Source: Paraburkholderia phosphatilytica
GTDB lineage: Bacteria > Pseudomonadota > Gammaproteobacteria > Burkholderiales > Burkholderiaceae
DNA length: 64,000 nt
Direction: 5' to 3'
Assembly: GCF_003443895.1 (NCBI RefSeq)
Contig: NZ_QQOA01000015.1
Location: 105,731 to 169,730 of the forward strand
Position numbers and translations under genes: made by a program. This document shows positions 1-8,405 of the stretch, in pieces. The first letter of the stretch is position 1; every line of letters starts with the position of its first letter. Below the pieces are notes generated by a model. That model was not told the DNA's origin and searched no databases. It was given only the letters and a program-made list of their open reading frames with translations.

Positions 1-112
1 CTGCGCGCGCGAGCCCGAGCGACGTCTCATACCCGAGACCGCCTGTTGCACCGGTGATCACCGCGATCCTGCCGGTCTGCGATGGAATATCGCTGGTCGT
101 CCAGTTCGGCAT
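1..112 (-). CDS. Short-chain dehydrogenase, N-terminal part only
   Basis: Reading leftward from an ATG at 112, the frame gives MPNWTTSDIPS and then a Rossmann nucleotide-binding start with the TGATGGLG glycine motif typical of SDR oxidoreductases; the gene runs off the window edge. A good ribosome site (AGGAAGAG) lies a few bases before the ATG. It begins 18 bases after the stop of the SDR at 131-997 on the same strand, so the two are probably co-transcribed under the TetR regulator next door. The substrate cannot be inferred from about 37 residues. Confidence 0.8.
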   Translation of the reverse strand, partial: MPNWTTSDIPSQTGRIAVITGATGGLGYETSLGLARA

Positions 113-130
113 CGCACTCTTCCTTTGTCA

Positions 131-997
131 TCAGGTTTGAGGAAACGGCGGAACCGGATCGTTGCGGGAAAGATCAGTTGAAAGGCTGACTTCGCGCCAA
201 CGTGAATCCGCTTCCGCGCGAGCGGCTTCGGCCATGGATGCATAATGCACCGCATCGCTTCCGAGTAGCAGGTGCGCGGGCGGATCGTCGTGGCGCGCGA
301 GCTTCACGATCACGTCTGCGACCCGTGCGGCACTGCCCGTTTCGTTGCCGATGTACTGGTCGAACATCGCAACAAGCGGGCCCAGGGATGCTTCGTACTC
401 CGGCAGGAGAGGCGGCAGGCTGTTGCGCGCCTCGGGTCCCCAGCCTGTGCCCATGCCACCAGGCTCGATCGCCGTCACCTTCACGCCGAAAGTCTTTACC
501 TCTTCGCGCAGGACTTCCGCGAAGCCGCCCATCGCCCACTTCGCAGATTGATAGGCAGCAAGACCTGGGGTTCCTAAGCGACCTCCAACCGACGATACGT
601 GGATGATATGACCGGATTTCTGCTCGCGCATGACTGGCAGCGCAGCACGTGTGGTGTACACCGCACCGAAGAAACTGGTCTCGATCTGCGCGCGGAAATC
701 GTCGGCATCGGCCTGTTCGAACGGCGCGAAGTGGCCGTAACCCGCGTTGTTGACGAGCACATCGAGGCGGCCAAACGCATCGAGCGCGGTACGCACCGCG
801 GCTTCGGCGGCGACCGGGTCCGTCACGTCCTGCGCGACGGCGCGAAGGCGCGCGCTGCCGTGCTGCTCGACGAGATCCGCGAGGGTGTGCGGATCGCGTG
901 CGCCCGCAACGACACGGTCGCCGGTGGCGAGCGCCGCCTGCACGACAAGACGGCCAAGGCCGCGCGAACTGCCGGTAACCAGCCAGACTTTCGACAT
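131..997 (-). CDS. SDR-family NAD(P)-dependent oxidoreductase
   Basis: A 288-residue classical short-chain dehydrogenase. The cofactor motif TGSSRGLG is at residues 8-15, NNAGYG near 83-88, the catalytic Ser about 135-136, and the YxxxK pair at Tyr149/Lys153. The spacing is complete, so it should be active. Substrate is unknown; the N-terminal and central sequence resemble SDRs often annotated as ketoreductases or 'oxidoreductase, short chain'. The start is supported by AAAGGAGC seven bases upstream. It is followed closely by a second SDR (1-112) and preceded by a TetR gene on the same strand with a candidate shared operator between them, suggesting a small inducible detoxification or catabolic unit. 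Confidence 0.9.
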   Translation of the reverse strand: MSKVWLVTGSSRGLGRLVVQAALATGDRVVAGARDPHTLADLVEQHGSARLRAVAQDVTDPVAAEAAVRTALDAFGRLDVLVNNAGYGHFAPFEQADADDFRAQIETSFFGAVYTTRAALPVMREQKSGHIIHVSSVGGRLGTPGLAAYQSAKWAMGGFAEVLREEVKTFGVKVTAIEPGGMGTGWGPEARNSLPPLLPEYEASLGPLVAMFDQYIGNETGSAARVADVIVKLARHDDPPAHLLLGSDAVHYASMAEAARAEADSRWREVSLSTDLSRNDPVPPFPQT

Positions 998-1012
998 TAT
1001 CTGCTCCTTTGA

Positions 1013-1042
1013 TGATTAGTTGAGCGCGTAATCACTCATTAA
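1013..1042. promoter_or_regulatory. Candidate TetR operator upstream of the SDR operon
   Basis: Just before the SDR ribosome site lies an imperfect palindrome, TGAG..C(GTA)ATCACTCA, flanked by TGATTA/TAATCA arms. Read on the minus strand it contains TTAATGAGTGATT followed by GCTCAA, the same words found upstream of the TetR gene at 1676-1695. Sharing of one motif by the regulator gene and its neighbour is typical of TetR autoregulated units. This is seen in the sequence; binding is inferred. Confidence 0.5.
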
Positions 1043-1065
1043 AAGACGAAAAAAAGGCCGCAAGG

Positions 1066-1638
1066 TCACGGTGCGGCCACCGCATGCCAGAACACCTCGA
1101 AGCCGGTGTTCCGGTACTGCCCGTGCTGCTGTGGCTCGCGCGCGATGAAGTCCATCGTGGTTTCTGCAATCGAGCCCATGATCGCCGACACGAACGCCGG
1201 CGGATGATTCCTCAGTACACCGCTCGTGAACGCCTCGTGAATCGTCGCGTTGACGTCCGCGAAGGCCTCCATGCCGGCTGCCTTGCTGGCATCGGTGACG
1301 AGGTGCGAGGCGCCCAGCATCGTCATCACCTTGCGCCTGTGCGGCTGCGCGACGCCCCAGTCCACATACGCATTCCACACGTGCTGCGCCCGCTCGCGGA
1401 TGCTGCCCGTGCGCGGAAAGTGCGAGGCCATCACGTCGCGCAGCTCCATCTTCAGCTCGAGATACAGCTGGTTCAGCAGCTCGTCCTTGCTCGCGAAGTA
1501 GGTGAAAAGCGTGCCCTCCGCGACGCCCGCCGCTTTTGCGATCTTCGCGGTCGGCGCGCCGATGCCCTGCGCGTCGATCACCTGGATCGCGGCGGCAAGG
1601 ATCGCGTTGCGCTTGTCTTCGCTTTTGGGACGGGCCAT
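1066..1638 (-). CDS. TetR/AcrR-family transcriptional regulator
   Basis: A 190-residue one-domain repressor. The N-terminal TetR DNA-binding domain (about residues 8-55) contains the recognisable helix-turn-helix GVAEGTLFTYFASKDEL, followed by an all-helical ligand and dimerisation domain with no close family assignment. It is encoded on the same strand as, and upstream of, the SDR genes, with a repeated operator-like motif in front of both. The likely role is repression of itself and the two dehydrogenases, relieved by an unknown small molecule. Confidence 0.9.
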   Translation of the reverse strand: MARPKSEDKRNAILAAAIQVIDAQGIGAPTAKIAKAAGVAEGTLFTYFASKDELLNQLYLELKMELRDVMASHFPRTGSIRERAQHVWNAYVDWGVAQPHRRKVMTMLGASHLVTDASKAAGMEAFADVNATIHEAFTSGVLRNHPPAFVSAIMGSIAETTMDFIAREPQQHGQYRNTGFEVFWHAVAAP

Positions 1639-1675
1639 GTGGACATTAAACGGCTGCTTTCAGCTGCGATAATTA

Positions 1676-1695
1676 ATGAGTGATTGCTCAATCAT
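1676..1695. promoter_or_regulatory. Candidate TetR operator in front of the TetR gene
   Basis: A 20-base imperfect palindrome (ATGAgTGAttgcTCAaTCAT) sits about 38 bases upstream of the TetR start codon. It shares TTAATGAGTGATT and GCTCAA with the site at 1013-1042, so both are probably bound by the same repressor. Confidence 0.5.
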
Positions 1696-1738
1696 ATCGT
1701 TGATATGCTTCCGGTGCAAGACAGGTCCGGGGTGCGGT

Positions 1739-2248
1739 CTACACCGGGAACCGCGTGGTCGACAGGATTTCCTTCAGCACCATGAAGCTGCGGATCTGCC
1801 GCACGCCGGGCAGATACAGCAGCTGCTCCGCGTGCAGCCGGTTGAAGCTGTCGCTGTCGCGTGTACGCACGAGCATGAAGTAGTCAAACTCGCCGGTGAC
1901 GACGTGGCACTCCATGCAGCCCGCCACCTTCTGCGCGGCCTTTTCGAATTCGGCGAAGGATTCGGGCGTCGAGCGGTCGAGCACCACACCGATCAAGACG
2001 AGCATGCCCGCCCCCACCGCTTTCGGCTCGAGCAGCGCGACCACCCCGCGGATCAGGCCCGACTCCTTCAGCCGTTCGACGCGGCGCAGACACGCTGGCG
2101 CGCTGAGATTCACCTTCGCGGCGAGGCTCACGTTCGAGATCGACGCGTCGCGCTGCAGCTGCCGCAGGATCGCGCGGTCGATGCGATCGAACTGCGGCGC
2201 GGCGTCGTCCTGCCTGCTGGCCTGCTGACGTAATTTTGTTGCGCACAT
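1739..2248 (-). CDS. acdR: Lrp/AsnC-family regulator, probable AcdR
   Basis: A 169-residue Lrp-type regulator. The N-terminal helix-turn-helix (about residues 21-70: IDRAILRQLQRDA, then SAPACLRRVERL) is followed by the RAM effector/oligomerisation domain (MECHVVTGEFDYFMLV). It is divergent from acdS with 191 bases between start codons. In many Proteobacteria this position holds AcdR, an Lrp-like protein that activates acdS in response to its substrate ACC and is antagonised by leucine; that is established for the family, while its function here is inferred from the arrangement. The start is supported by GGGAG before the ATG. Confidence 0.85.
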   Translation of the reverse strand: MCATKLRQQASRQDDAAPQFDRIDRAILRQLQRDASISNVSLAAKVNLSAPACLRRVERLKESGLIRGVVALLEPKAVGAGMLVLIGVVLDRSTPESFAEFEKAAQKVAGCMECHVVTGEFDYFMLVRTRDSDSFNRLHAEQLLYLPGVRQIRSFMVLKEILSTTRFPV

Positions 2249-2309
2249 CGCGATGCTCCCGCAATCCAGATAAGTCGTCTTGACTTGTCACGTTCGTGAA
2301 TAAGGTGAA

Positions 2310-2325
2310 TGGCATTTTTTTCGCA
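2310..2325 (+). promoter_or_regulatory. Possible sigma-54 (-24/-12) promoter for acdS
   Basis: TGGCAttttttTCGCA matches the sigma-54 pattern TGGCAC-N5-TTGCW at the critical GG and GC with the correct ten-base spacing. It lies 115 bases before acdS. The T run makes a chance match possible, and no -35/-10 pair nearby is clearly better, so this is a weak call. Confidence 0.25.
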
Positions 2326-2439
2326 AGCTCATTTCCTTCGCGATTTCATACCATTTTCATCACCGCGGCAACGGGCACACCGTGCTCCAGGCACGCCGCC
2401 GTCCCTGATCAACGAATCACCCACTGGAGGAGCCAGGCG

Positions 2440-3456
2440 ATGAACCTGCAGAAATTCCCCCGCTACCCGCTCACCTTCGGCCCGACGCCGATCCATCCGC
2501 TCAGGCGCCTGAGCGGGCATCTGGGCGGCAAGGTCGAGCTGTATGCGAAGCGCGACGACTGCAACAGCGGCCTCGCGTTCGGCGGCAACAAGACCCGCAA
2601 GCTCGAGTACCTGATTCCCGAGGCACTTGCGCAGGGCTGCGACACGCTGGTGTCGATCGGCGGCATCCAGTCGAACCAGACGCGCCAGGTGGCCGCCGTC
2701 GCCGCGCATCTCGGCATGAAGTGCGTACTCGTGCAGGAGAACTGGGTGAACTACTCCGACGCCGTGTACGACCGCGTCGGCAACATCCAGATGTCGCGCA
2801 TTCTGGGCGCCGACGTACGGCTCGTGCCGGACGGCTTTGACATCGGCTTTCGCAAGAGCTGGGAAGACGCGCTCGAAAGCGTGCGCGCCGAAGGCGGCAA
2901 GCCCTACGCGATTCCGGCCGGCTGCTCGGATCACCCGCTGGGCGGTCTCGGTTTCGTCGGCTTTGCTGAGGAAGTGCGGCAGCAGGAGAAGGAACTCGGC
3001 TTCAAGTTCGACTACATCGTGGTGTGCTCGGTGACGGGCAGCACCCAGGCCGGCATGGTGGTCGGTTTCGCGGCGGATGGCCGCGCGGATCGCGTGATCG
3101 GTATCGATGCATCGGCGAAACCCGACGCGACGCGCGAGCAGATCACGCGCATTGCAAAGCGCACCGCGGAAGCGGTGGAGCTGGGCCGCGACATCACCGC
3201 GAAGGACGTGGTACTCGACGAGCGTTACGGCGGCCCCGAGTACGGGCTGCCGAACGAAGGCACGCTCGAAGCGATCCGCCTGTGCGCGCGACTCGAAGGC
3301 ATGCTGACAGACCCGGTGTACGAGGGCAAGTCGATGCATGGAATGATCGACAAGGTGCGGCGCGGCGAATTTCCGGAAGGATCGAAGGTGCTGTACGCGC
3401 ACCTGGGCGGCGTGCCGGCGCTGAACGGTTACAGCTTCATCTTCCGCGATGGCTGA
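2440..3456 (+). CDS. acdS: 1-aminocyclopropane-1-carboxylate (ACC) deaminase
   Basis: This 338-residue PLP enzyme, the exact family length, cleaves ACC to 2-oxobutyrate and ammonia in the cytoplasm; plant-associated bacteria use it to lower host ethylene. The PLP lysine is Lys51 (GGNKTRK). Tyr294 and Glu295 (VYEGKSM) and Leu322 (YAHLGG) are all present; Glu295 and Leu322 distinguish true ACC deaminases from D-cysteine desulfhydrases, which carry Ser and Thr there. The start at 2440 has a strong GGAGGAG site; an in-frame extension back to 2296 would add an unrelated leader and is rejected. It is divergent from acdR. Confidence 0.98.
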   Translation: MNLQKFPRYPLTFGPTPIHPLRRLSGHLGGKVELYAKRDDCNSGLAFGGNKTRKLEYLIPEALAQGCDTLVSIGGIQSNQTRQVAAVAAHLGMKCVLVQENWVNYSDAVYDRVGNIQMSRILGADVRLVPDGFDIGFRKSWEDALESVRAEGGKPYAIPAGCSDHPLGGLGFVGFAEEVRQQEKELGFKFDYIVVCSVTGSTQAGMVVGFAADGRADRVIGIDASAKPDATREQITRIAKRTAEAVELGRDITAKDVVLDERYGGPEYGLPNEGTLEAIRLCARLEGMLTDPVYEGKSMHGMIDKVRRGEFPEGSKVLYAHLGGVPALNGYSFIFRDG

Positions 3457-3501
3457 TTCGCGCGTTCGCCTCTGAAGTCTGGCGCAGCGGAGCGCAAAAA
3501 A

Positions 3502-3531
3502 GCCAGGGCAACCTTCACCGGTTGCCCTGGC
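3502..3531 (-). terminator. Hairpin terminator between acdS and the phosphoesterase gene
   Basis: A perfect 12-bp stem (GCCAGGGCAACC/GGTTGCCCTGGC) with a six-base loop. Read on the minus strand it is followed at once by six T, giving a canonical intrinsic terminator for the phosphoesterase gene. It may also block transcription leaving acdS, where the downstream side is only moderately T-rich. Confidence 0.85.
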
Positions 3532-3558
3532 TCCTTCACTTCATTTCATCGCGAGCGA

Positions 3559-5226
3559 TCACACGAGCTGCAACGCCAGCGTCAGATCCCCCGGCGGCGT
3601 TGCGCCGCTATCTGCAAACGAACGATCGCGCGCGACGACGCCATCGAGCGGCGTCAACTGGTGCACGCGCGTGATGAAGCGCAGGATCGAACCCGTGTCG
3701 TAGAACGTGTGATCGACGTGGCCCGTCTTCGCGAGCGACGAGATCACGAGCGCCGGAATGCGCGAGCCCGGACCCCAGCGGTCGCCCTTCGGCGGCGCGA
3801 CCGGATCCCACCAGCCGCCGTTCTCGTCGACGGTGACGATCACCACCGTGTTCTGCCACTGCGGCGAATGCTGCAGATGCTCGATGATGTTCGCAATGTG
3901 ACGATCGCCCGACGCGACGTCCGCATAGCCCGCGTGCATGTTCAGATTGCCCTGCGGCTTGTAGAACGTCACCGCCGGCAGACGGCCCGCATCGATATCC
4001 GCGATGAAGCGGTTGGTCGACGGATCGTCGCCCATGCCGCCATCGCGCAGATGCTGCGCACGCGCCGCGGTGCCCGGCGCGAAGCTCGCGAAGTAGTTGA
4101 ACGGCTGGTGGTGATACTGGAAGTCGGGCACCGCGCCGTCTTCGTTCCAGTGATCGAGCGCGAACTGCCATGCGCCCGAATACCACGCCCAGTCGATGCC
4201 CTTGTCCGACAGACGGTCGCCGATCGTCGCGTAGTTCTGCGGCCGCAGCACGCGCGGCTCGCCCGGGTCGGCGAAGCGCGGATCGCCGCCCTTCGCCGGA
4301 CGCACGTTGCTCGGCTCGTAAGGCGGCGCCATCGTGTTGACCGCGTAGCCATCCGCAGTGAAGAGGCCGTCGCGCACGAACTTCGGCGGACCATCCAACG
4401 CCGATGCGGGACTATCCGCCGCGATCTTCAGACGCGGGCTGGTCGGATCGCCATCCACCACGGAGAGCAGATGCTTCACGTTGCTGTTCGCCGCGTCCGG
4501 ATAGTACGGCGCCTGCGCGGAAATCAGGAAGAGGTGGTTCAGCCACGAGCCACCGAAAGCGGCCATGAAGAAGTTGTCGCACAGCGTGTACTGTTGCGCG
4601 AGATTCCACAGCTTCAGATCTTCCGCATTGCTGCGGTAATGGCCCATCACGAGGCCACCCGAATCCGCCCACGCGACGAACTGGTCGTTGCGCCCCGAGT
4701 TGATCTGCATCTGGTTCTGGTAGAAGCGATGCCACAGGTCGCGCGTGATCACACCGTTCGGCAGCGGCTTGCCCTGCGCATCGGGAATCAGGAACGGCCC
4801 GTTGCGCAGCCCCATCACATCGCTTTCGGCAACGTGATACGCGGTGCCGTCGACGGTCTGCGTCTGCGGCACGAGGCCACCCCAGATCTTCGGCAGCTGC
4901 GGCAGCGGCGTCTTGCCGTCGCGGTCGAGCTGCACGTAGCGATCCGGCGAAAGGTCCGACAGCGGATGCCGCACGCCGGGGAAGTGGCCGTACAGGTTCG
5001 CGAAGCTGCGGTTCTCCGCGTAGATCACCACGATGTTGCGCACCTGCCCGCGCAGCGCCGCGTCGACGCGCGGGTCGTTCGCGGCGGACGCGCCCGGCGT
5101 CTGGCAGCCGCCCAGCGCCAGCCCCATCCCGAACGCGGCGAGGCCACCCAGTACGCGGCGGCGCTCGGGATCCTCAGGACCATCCGGCTGGGACGGCGCG
5201 GTGGACACAGGTGGCTTGTCGGTCAT
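3559..5226 (-). CDS. Tat-exported phosphoesterase (acid phosphatase / phospholipase C superfamily)
   Basis: About 555 residues of the phosphoesterase family (the alkaline-phosphatase-like fold shared by AcpA and bacterial phospholipases C). The leader has the twin-arginine motif ERRRVLGG, a hydrophobic stretch and then LGGC, suggesting Tat export with possible lipid anchoring. The family signature IVVIYAENRSFANLYG follows, with metal-site segments such as GGSWLNHLF and VDENGGWWDP further on. The ATG at 5226 is preferred over one at 5277 because GGAGA lies seven bases before it and the Tat motif is then correctly placed. Substrate, a phosphomonoester or phospholipid, cannot be decided here. 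Confidence 0.88.
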   Translation of the reverse strand: MTDKPPVSTAPSQPDGPEDPERRRVLGGLAAFGMGLALGGCQTPGASAANDPRVDAALRGQVRNIVVIYAENRSFANLYGHFPGVRHPLSDLSPDRYVQLDRDGKTPLPQLPKIWGGLVPQTQTVDGTAYHVAESDVMGLRNGPFLIPDAQGKPLPNGVITRDLWHRFYQNQMQINSGRNDQFVAWADSGGLVMGHYRSNAEDLKLWNLAQQYTLCDNFFMAAFGGSWLNHLFLISAQAPYYPDAANSNVKHLLSVVDGDPTSPRLKIAADSPASALDGPPKFVRDGLFTADGYAVNTMAPPYEPSNVRPAKGGDPRFADPGEPRVLRPQNYATIGDRLSDKGIDWAWYSGAWQFALDHWNEDGAVPDFQYHHQPFNYFASFAPGTAARAQHLRDGGMGDDPSTNRFIADIDAGRLPAVTFYKPQGNLNMHAGYADVASGDRHIANIIEHLQHSPQWQNTVVIVTVDENGGWWDPVAPPKGDRWGPGSRIPALVISSLAKTGHVDHTFYDTGSILRFITRVHQLTPLDGVVARDRSFADSGATPPGDLTLALQLV

Positions 5227-5366
5227 GTCGGATTCTCCGTGGTCGTGGACGTCGGTCGGGCGCGCCTTGCGGAGCATAGCAGCCGAACCCGGCGATGTAC
5301 CCCCGGTACTCGCGCGACCCGGCGCTCCGCAGACAGCGCGCAGCGGCCCTCCTCTCTTTTAACCCT

Positions 5367-5392
5367 TAAATTTTTCGTGAGCGTGTCGTTAA
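5367..5392 (+). promoter_or_regulatory. Candidate sigma-28 (FliA) promoter for the chemoreceptor
   Basis: TAAATTTT, then after a total of 14 bases from TAAA, GTCGTTAA. The flagellar sigma consensus is TAAAGTTT-N11-GCCGATAA; this site matches 7/8 and 6/8 with a spacer one base short. It lies 93 bases before a chemoreceptor gene, a normal target of this sigma factor. Confidence 0.45.
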
Positions 5393-5484
5393 CTATTCCA
5401 TTCATGGTTATTTTATCCACTTATGGAACATACGCCTGCCAGTACGTGATAACTGGCGAGCGGCACGACGAGGGGACTACTCCG

Positions 5485-7029
5485 ATGAAGACGCTCACCA
5501 TCAACGCGCGAATCGCTTTGACGATCGCGTTCCTTGGGCTGCTGCTGATCGCAACGGGGCTGCTCGGCATCCTGGGCATGAACGCCAGCAACCGCGCGCA
5601 GCGCGACGCGTACGCGGTGCACTTCGCGTCCGTCGTTGCGCTGGGCAAGTCGGGCACGGCGATGTCGCGGGCGCGCTTCGGACTTGACTGGGCGATGAGC
5701 AATCCGCACTCGTCGCAACTGCAGGTGCAGCTTGACCGCGCGAGCACGCTGCTCGCCGACTCCGACCGCTGGTGGGCCAGCTTCCGCGCGCTGCCGAAGA
5801 CCGACGACTTGCAGCGCCTGACCGATGACCTCGAACAGAAGCGCGCTGCCGTGCTGCACGATGGCATCGACCAGTTGATCCAGGCCATTCACGCCGGCGA
5901 TACGAGCTGGATGGACGAGAGCCGCGCGAAGCATCTGATCGGCCTCTACACCGCGATGAACCAGAGCCAGGCCGCGCTCGAACACTATCTGGACGATGCC
6001 GCGCAGGCCGCCAGTAATCATTCGGCCGCGCTGTTCCGGATGCTGCTGGTCGCGAGCGTGGCGAGCATTGTCGTGGGGCTCGCGGTGGCGGTGCTGAGCT
6101 GGTGGACGCTGCGCCGCGCGATCATGACACCGCTGCACGACGCTCTGCGCCAGTTCGACGCGATCGCCGCCGGCGAGCTGACCACGCGCGCGCCGGTCCG
6201 CGCCGACGACGAGATGGGCGCGCTGCTGCGCGGGCTCGACGCGATGCAGACACGGCTGCGTGCGACGGTGACGTCCGTGCGCTCCGGTTCGCATGCGATC
6301 GCATCGTCGACGCAGCAGATCGCGGCGGGCAACCTCGATCTCTCGCAGCGCACCGAAGAACAGGCGGCGTCGCTCGAAGAGACCGCTTCGGCGATGGAAC
6401 AGCTCACCTCGACCGTGCAGCTCAACGCCGACAGCGCCCAGCACGCGAGCCAGCTCGCGCACGACGCATCCGGCATGGCATCGCGCGGCCGCGACGCGGT
6501 GGGCAGCATGGTCGACACGATGCGTGCGATCCACGCGAACTCCGCGAAGATGACCGGCATCATCACGGCGATCGAAGGCATCGCATTCCAGACCAATATC
6601 CTCGCGTTAAACGCGGCCGTCGAAGCAGCGCGCGCCGGCGAGGAAGGACGCGGCTTCGCGGTAGTGGCCGGCGAAGTGCGAAGCCTCGCGCAGCGCTCCG
6701 CCGCGGCCGCGAAGGAGATCGGCACGCTGATCGCGGATGCGACGACGCGAGTGGAACGTGGCGCGGGCGTCGCCGACGATGCGGGCGGCACGATGCACGA
6801 CATCGAAGGCGCGATCGCGCGGGTTGCGAAGATCGTCGGCGAGATTGCGACGGCGTCGCGGGAACAGAGCGACAGCATCCGGCAGGTGAGCCTGGCCGTC
6901 ACGCAGATGGACGAGGTGACGCAGCAGAATGCGGCGCTCGTCGAGCAGAGTGCGGCGACAGCTTCATCGCTGGCGGATCAGGCGCGGAGTTTGAGCGAGC
7001 TGACGGCGGCGTTCAAGGTGGGTGACTGA
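5485..7029 (+). CDS. Methyl-accepting chemotaxis protein
   Basis: A 514-residue inner-membrane chemoreceptor of Tsr/Tar topology. TM1 is at about residues 8-31, a periplasmic four-helix sensor to about 180, TM2 about 185-208, then a HAMP linker and the long cytoplasmic coiled-coil. The kinase-contacting hairpin tip GIAFQTNILALNAAVEAARAG begins near residue 365, and methylation-helix segments such as EEQAASLEETASAMEQL are present. There is no C-terminal CheR-binding pentapeptide (the end is ...ELTAAFKVGD), so methylation would need help from other receptors. The ligand is unknown. The start has GAGGGG upstream; a longer in-frame extension through the antisense of the phosphoesterase gene is an artefact of high GC. 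Confidence 0.95.
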   Translation: MKTLTINARIALTIAFLGLLLIATGLLGILGMNASNRAQRDAYAVHFASVVALGKSGTAMSRARFGLDWAMSNPHSSQLQVQLDRASTLLADSDRWWASFRALPKTDDLQRLTDDLEQKRAAVLHDGIDQLIQAIHAGDTSWMDESRAKHLIGLYTAMNQSQAALEHYLDDAAQAASNHSAALFRMLLVASVASIVVGLAVAVLSWWTLRRAIMTPLHDALRQFDAIAAGELTTRAPVRADDEMGALLRGLDAMQTRLRATVTSVRSGSHAIASSTQQIAAGNLDLSQRTEEQAASLEETASAMEQLTSTVQLNADSAQHASQLAHDASGMASRGRDAVGSMVDTMRAIHANSAKMTGIITAIEGIAFQTNILALNAAVEAARAGEEGRGFAVVAGEVRSLAQRSAAAAKEIGTLIADATTRVERGAGVADDAGGTMHDIEGAIARVAKIVGEIATASREQSDSIRQVSLAVTQMDEVTQQNAALVEQSAATASSLADQARSLSELTAAFKVGD

Positions 7030-7110
7030 CGGCAGTCGACGGTGTGCCGCGTTGCCCTATGATGCATGCTTGATGCAGCAGGACGGACAACACGACACCG
7101 GAGACTACTG

Positions 7111-7902
7111 ATGGATCTGAAACTGCGAGGAAAGGTCGCGGTGCTGACGGGCGCGAGCGTCGGCATCGGGCTCGCTGTTGCGAACGCATTCGCCGCCGAG
7201 GGCGTGAGCCTCGTGCTGGCCGCGCGGCAGCGCGAGCGGCTCGACGCCGCCGCCAGCGATATCGCCGCGCGTCACGGCGTGCAGGCGTTGCCGGTGGCGT
7301 GCGATGTGGCGAGCGCGGAAGGCGTTGCGCAGCTGGTTCACGCGACGGTCGCGCAGTTCGGCGGTGCCGACATCCTGTTCAATAACGCGGGCACCGGCAG
7401 CAACGAAACCATCATGGAAGCGCCGGACGACAAGTGGCAGGCCTACTGGGACCTGCACGTGATGGCGGCCGTGCGGCTCGCGCGCGGGCTCGTGCCGCTG
7501 ATGAAGCAGCGCGGTGGCGGCGCGATCCTGCACAACGCATCGATCTGCGCGGTGCAGCCGCTCGGCTACGAGCCAGTCTACAACGTGACCAAGGCGGCGC
7601 TGATGATGTTCTCGAAGAACCTCGCAAACGAGGTGGTGAAGGACAACATCCGTGTGAATACGATCAATCCAGGTCTCGTGCTGACGCCCGACTGGATCAA
7701 GACCGCAAGGCAGCTCACGCAGGATAGCGGCGGCGACTGGGAAGGTCATCTGCAGCAGGTGGCCGATGAGTTCGCACCGATCCGCCGGTTCGCGTCTCCT
7801 GAAGAGCTCGCTGATTTCATCGTGTTTCTCTGCTCGGATCGGGCGAGCTACAGCGTCGGGTCGACGTATTTCGTCGATGGCGGCATGTTGAGGACGGTGT
7901 GA
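7111..7902 (+). CDS. SDR-family oxidoreductase
   Basis: A 263-residue short-chain dehydrogenase with TGASVGIG at 13-20, NNAGTG at 91-96, Ser144 and the YxxxK pair Tyr157/Lys161. The C-terminal CSDRASYSVGSTYFVDGGM is the usual SDR end. The ATG at 7111 has CGGAGA upstream. The last codons overlap the next gene by four bases, so the two are translationally coupled. Substrate is not evident. Confidence 0.9.
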   Translation: MDLKLRGKVAVLTGASVGIGLAVANAFAAEGVSLVLAARQRERLDAAASDIAARHGVQALPVACDVASAEGVAQLVHATVAQFGGADILFNNAGTGSNETIMEAPDDKWQAYWDLHVMAAVRLARGLVPLMKQRGGGAILHNASICAVQPLGYEPVYNVTKAALMMFSKNLANEVVKDNIRVNTINPGLVLTPDWIKTARQLTQDSGGDWEGHLQQVADEFAPIRRFASPEELADFIVFLCSDRASYSVGSTYFVDGGMLRTV

Positions 7903-8405
7903 GTGCGCTTATGGCTATGTCCATGGATAACCGACATTCGAATGCCTTGCTGGTGGCGCGCTTCTATGAGGCTTTCCGGAAGCTCGATGCTGAAGCGATG
8001 GCGCGCTGTTATGCCGACGATGTTGTCTTTTCTGATCCCGCGTTTGGAGAGCTGCGCGGCGAGGAAGCGCGTGACATGTGGCGCATGCTGACGCAGCGGG
8101 CAAAGGATTTCTCGCTGACGTTTTCCGACGTTGTCGCGAATGATCGTGACGGGCGCGCGCGCTGGATTGCGACCTACGTGTTCAGTCAGACCGGGCGCGT
8201 CGTGGTGAACCGGATCGACGCACGCTTCGAGTTTCGTGACGGGCTGATCGCCGTACATCGCGACTCGTTCGACCTCTGGCGATGGGCACGGCAGGCGCTT
8301 GGGTTCAAGGGTGCACTGCTGGGGTGGACGCCGTTCGTGCAGCGGGCGATCCGCGCACGGGCCCTCAAGGGGCTCGACGCGTACCGCGCGAAGGCCCGAC
8401 GGTAG
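7899..8405 (+). CDS. NTF2/SnoaL-like fold protein
   Basis: A protein of about 165 residues with the NTF2-like pattern: FYEAFRKLDAEAMARCYADDVVFSDPAFGEL near the start, then WRMLTQRA, WIATYVFSQTGRVVVNRIDARFEFRDGLI and HRDSFDLWRW. Family members are small cone-shaped proteins that act as isomerases, dehydratases or ligand carriers. The start is uncertain: GTG 7899 (four-base overlap with the SDR, AGGA just upstream) or ATG at 7911, 7917 or 7923. Coupling to the SDR suggests both work on the same substrate. Specific function is unknown. Confidence 0.82.
   Translation: MSALMAMSMDNRHSNALLVARFYEAFRKLDAEAMARCYADDVVFSDPAFGELRGEEARDMWRMLTQRAKDFSLTFSDVVANDRDGRARWIATYVFSQTGRVVVNRIDARFEFRDGLIAVHRDSFDLWRWARQALGFKGALLGWTPFVQRAIRARALKGLDAYRAKARR

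Noticed and set aside
2296..2439. Longer acdS product starting at 2296
   Set aside because: It would add 48 residues absent from the family, and the ATG at 2440 has a strong ribosome site and gives exactly 338 residues.
3661..7029. A single open frame of about 1120 codons on the plus strand
   Set aside because: The first half is antisense to the phosphoesterase and reads as Arg/Val/Ala-rich text. Only the part from 5485, with a ribosome site, is the chemoreceptor.
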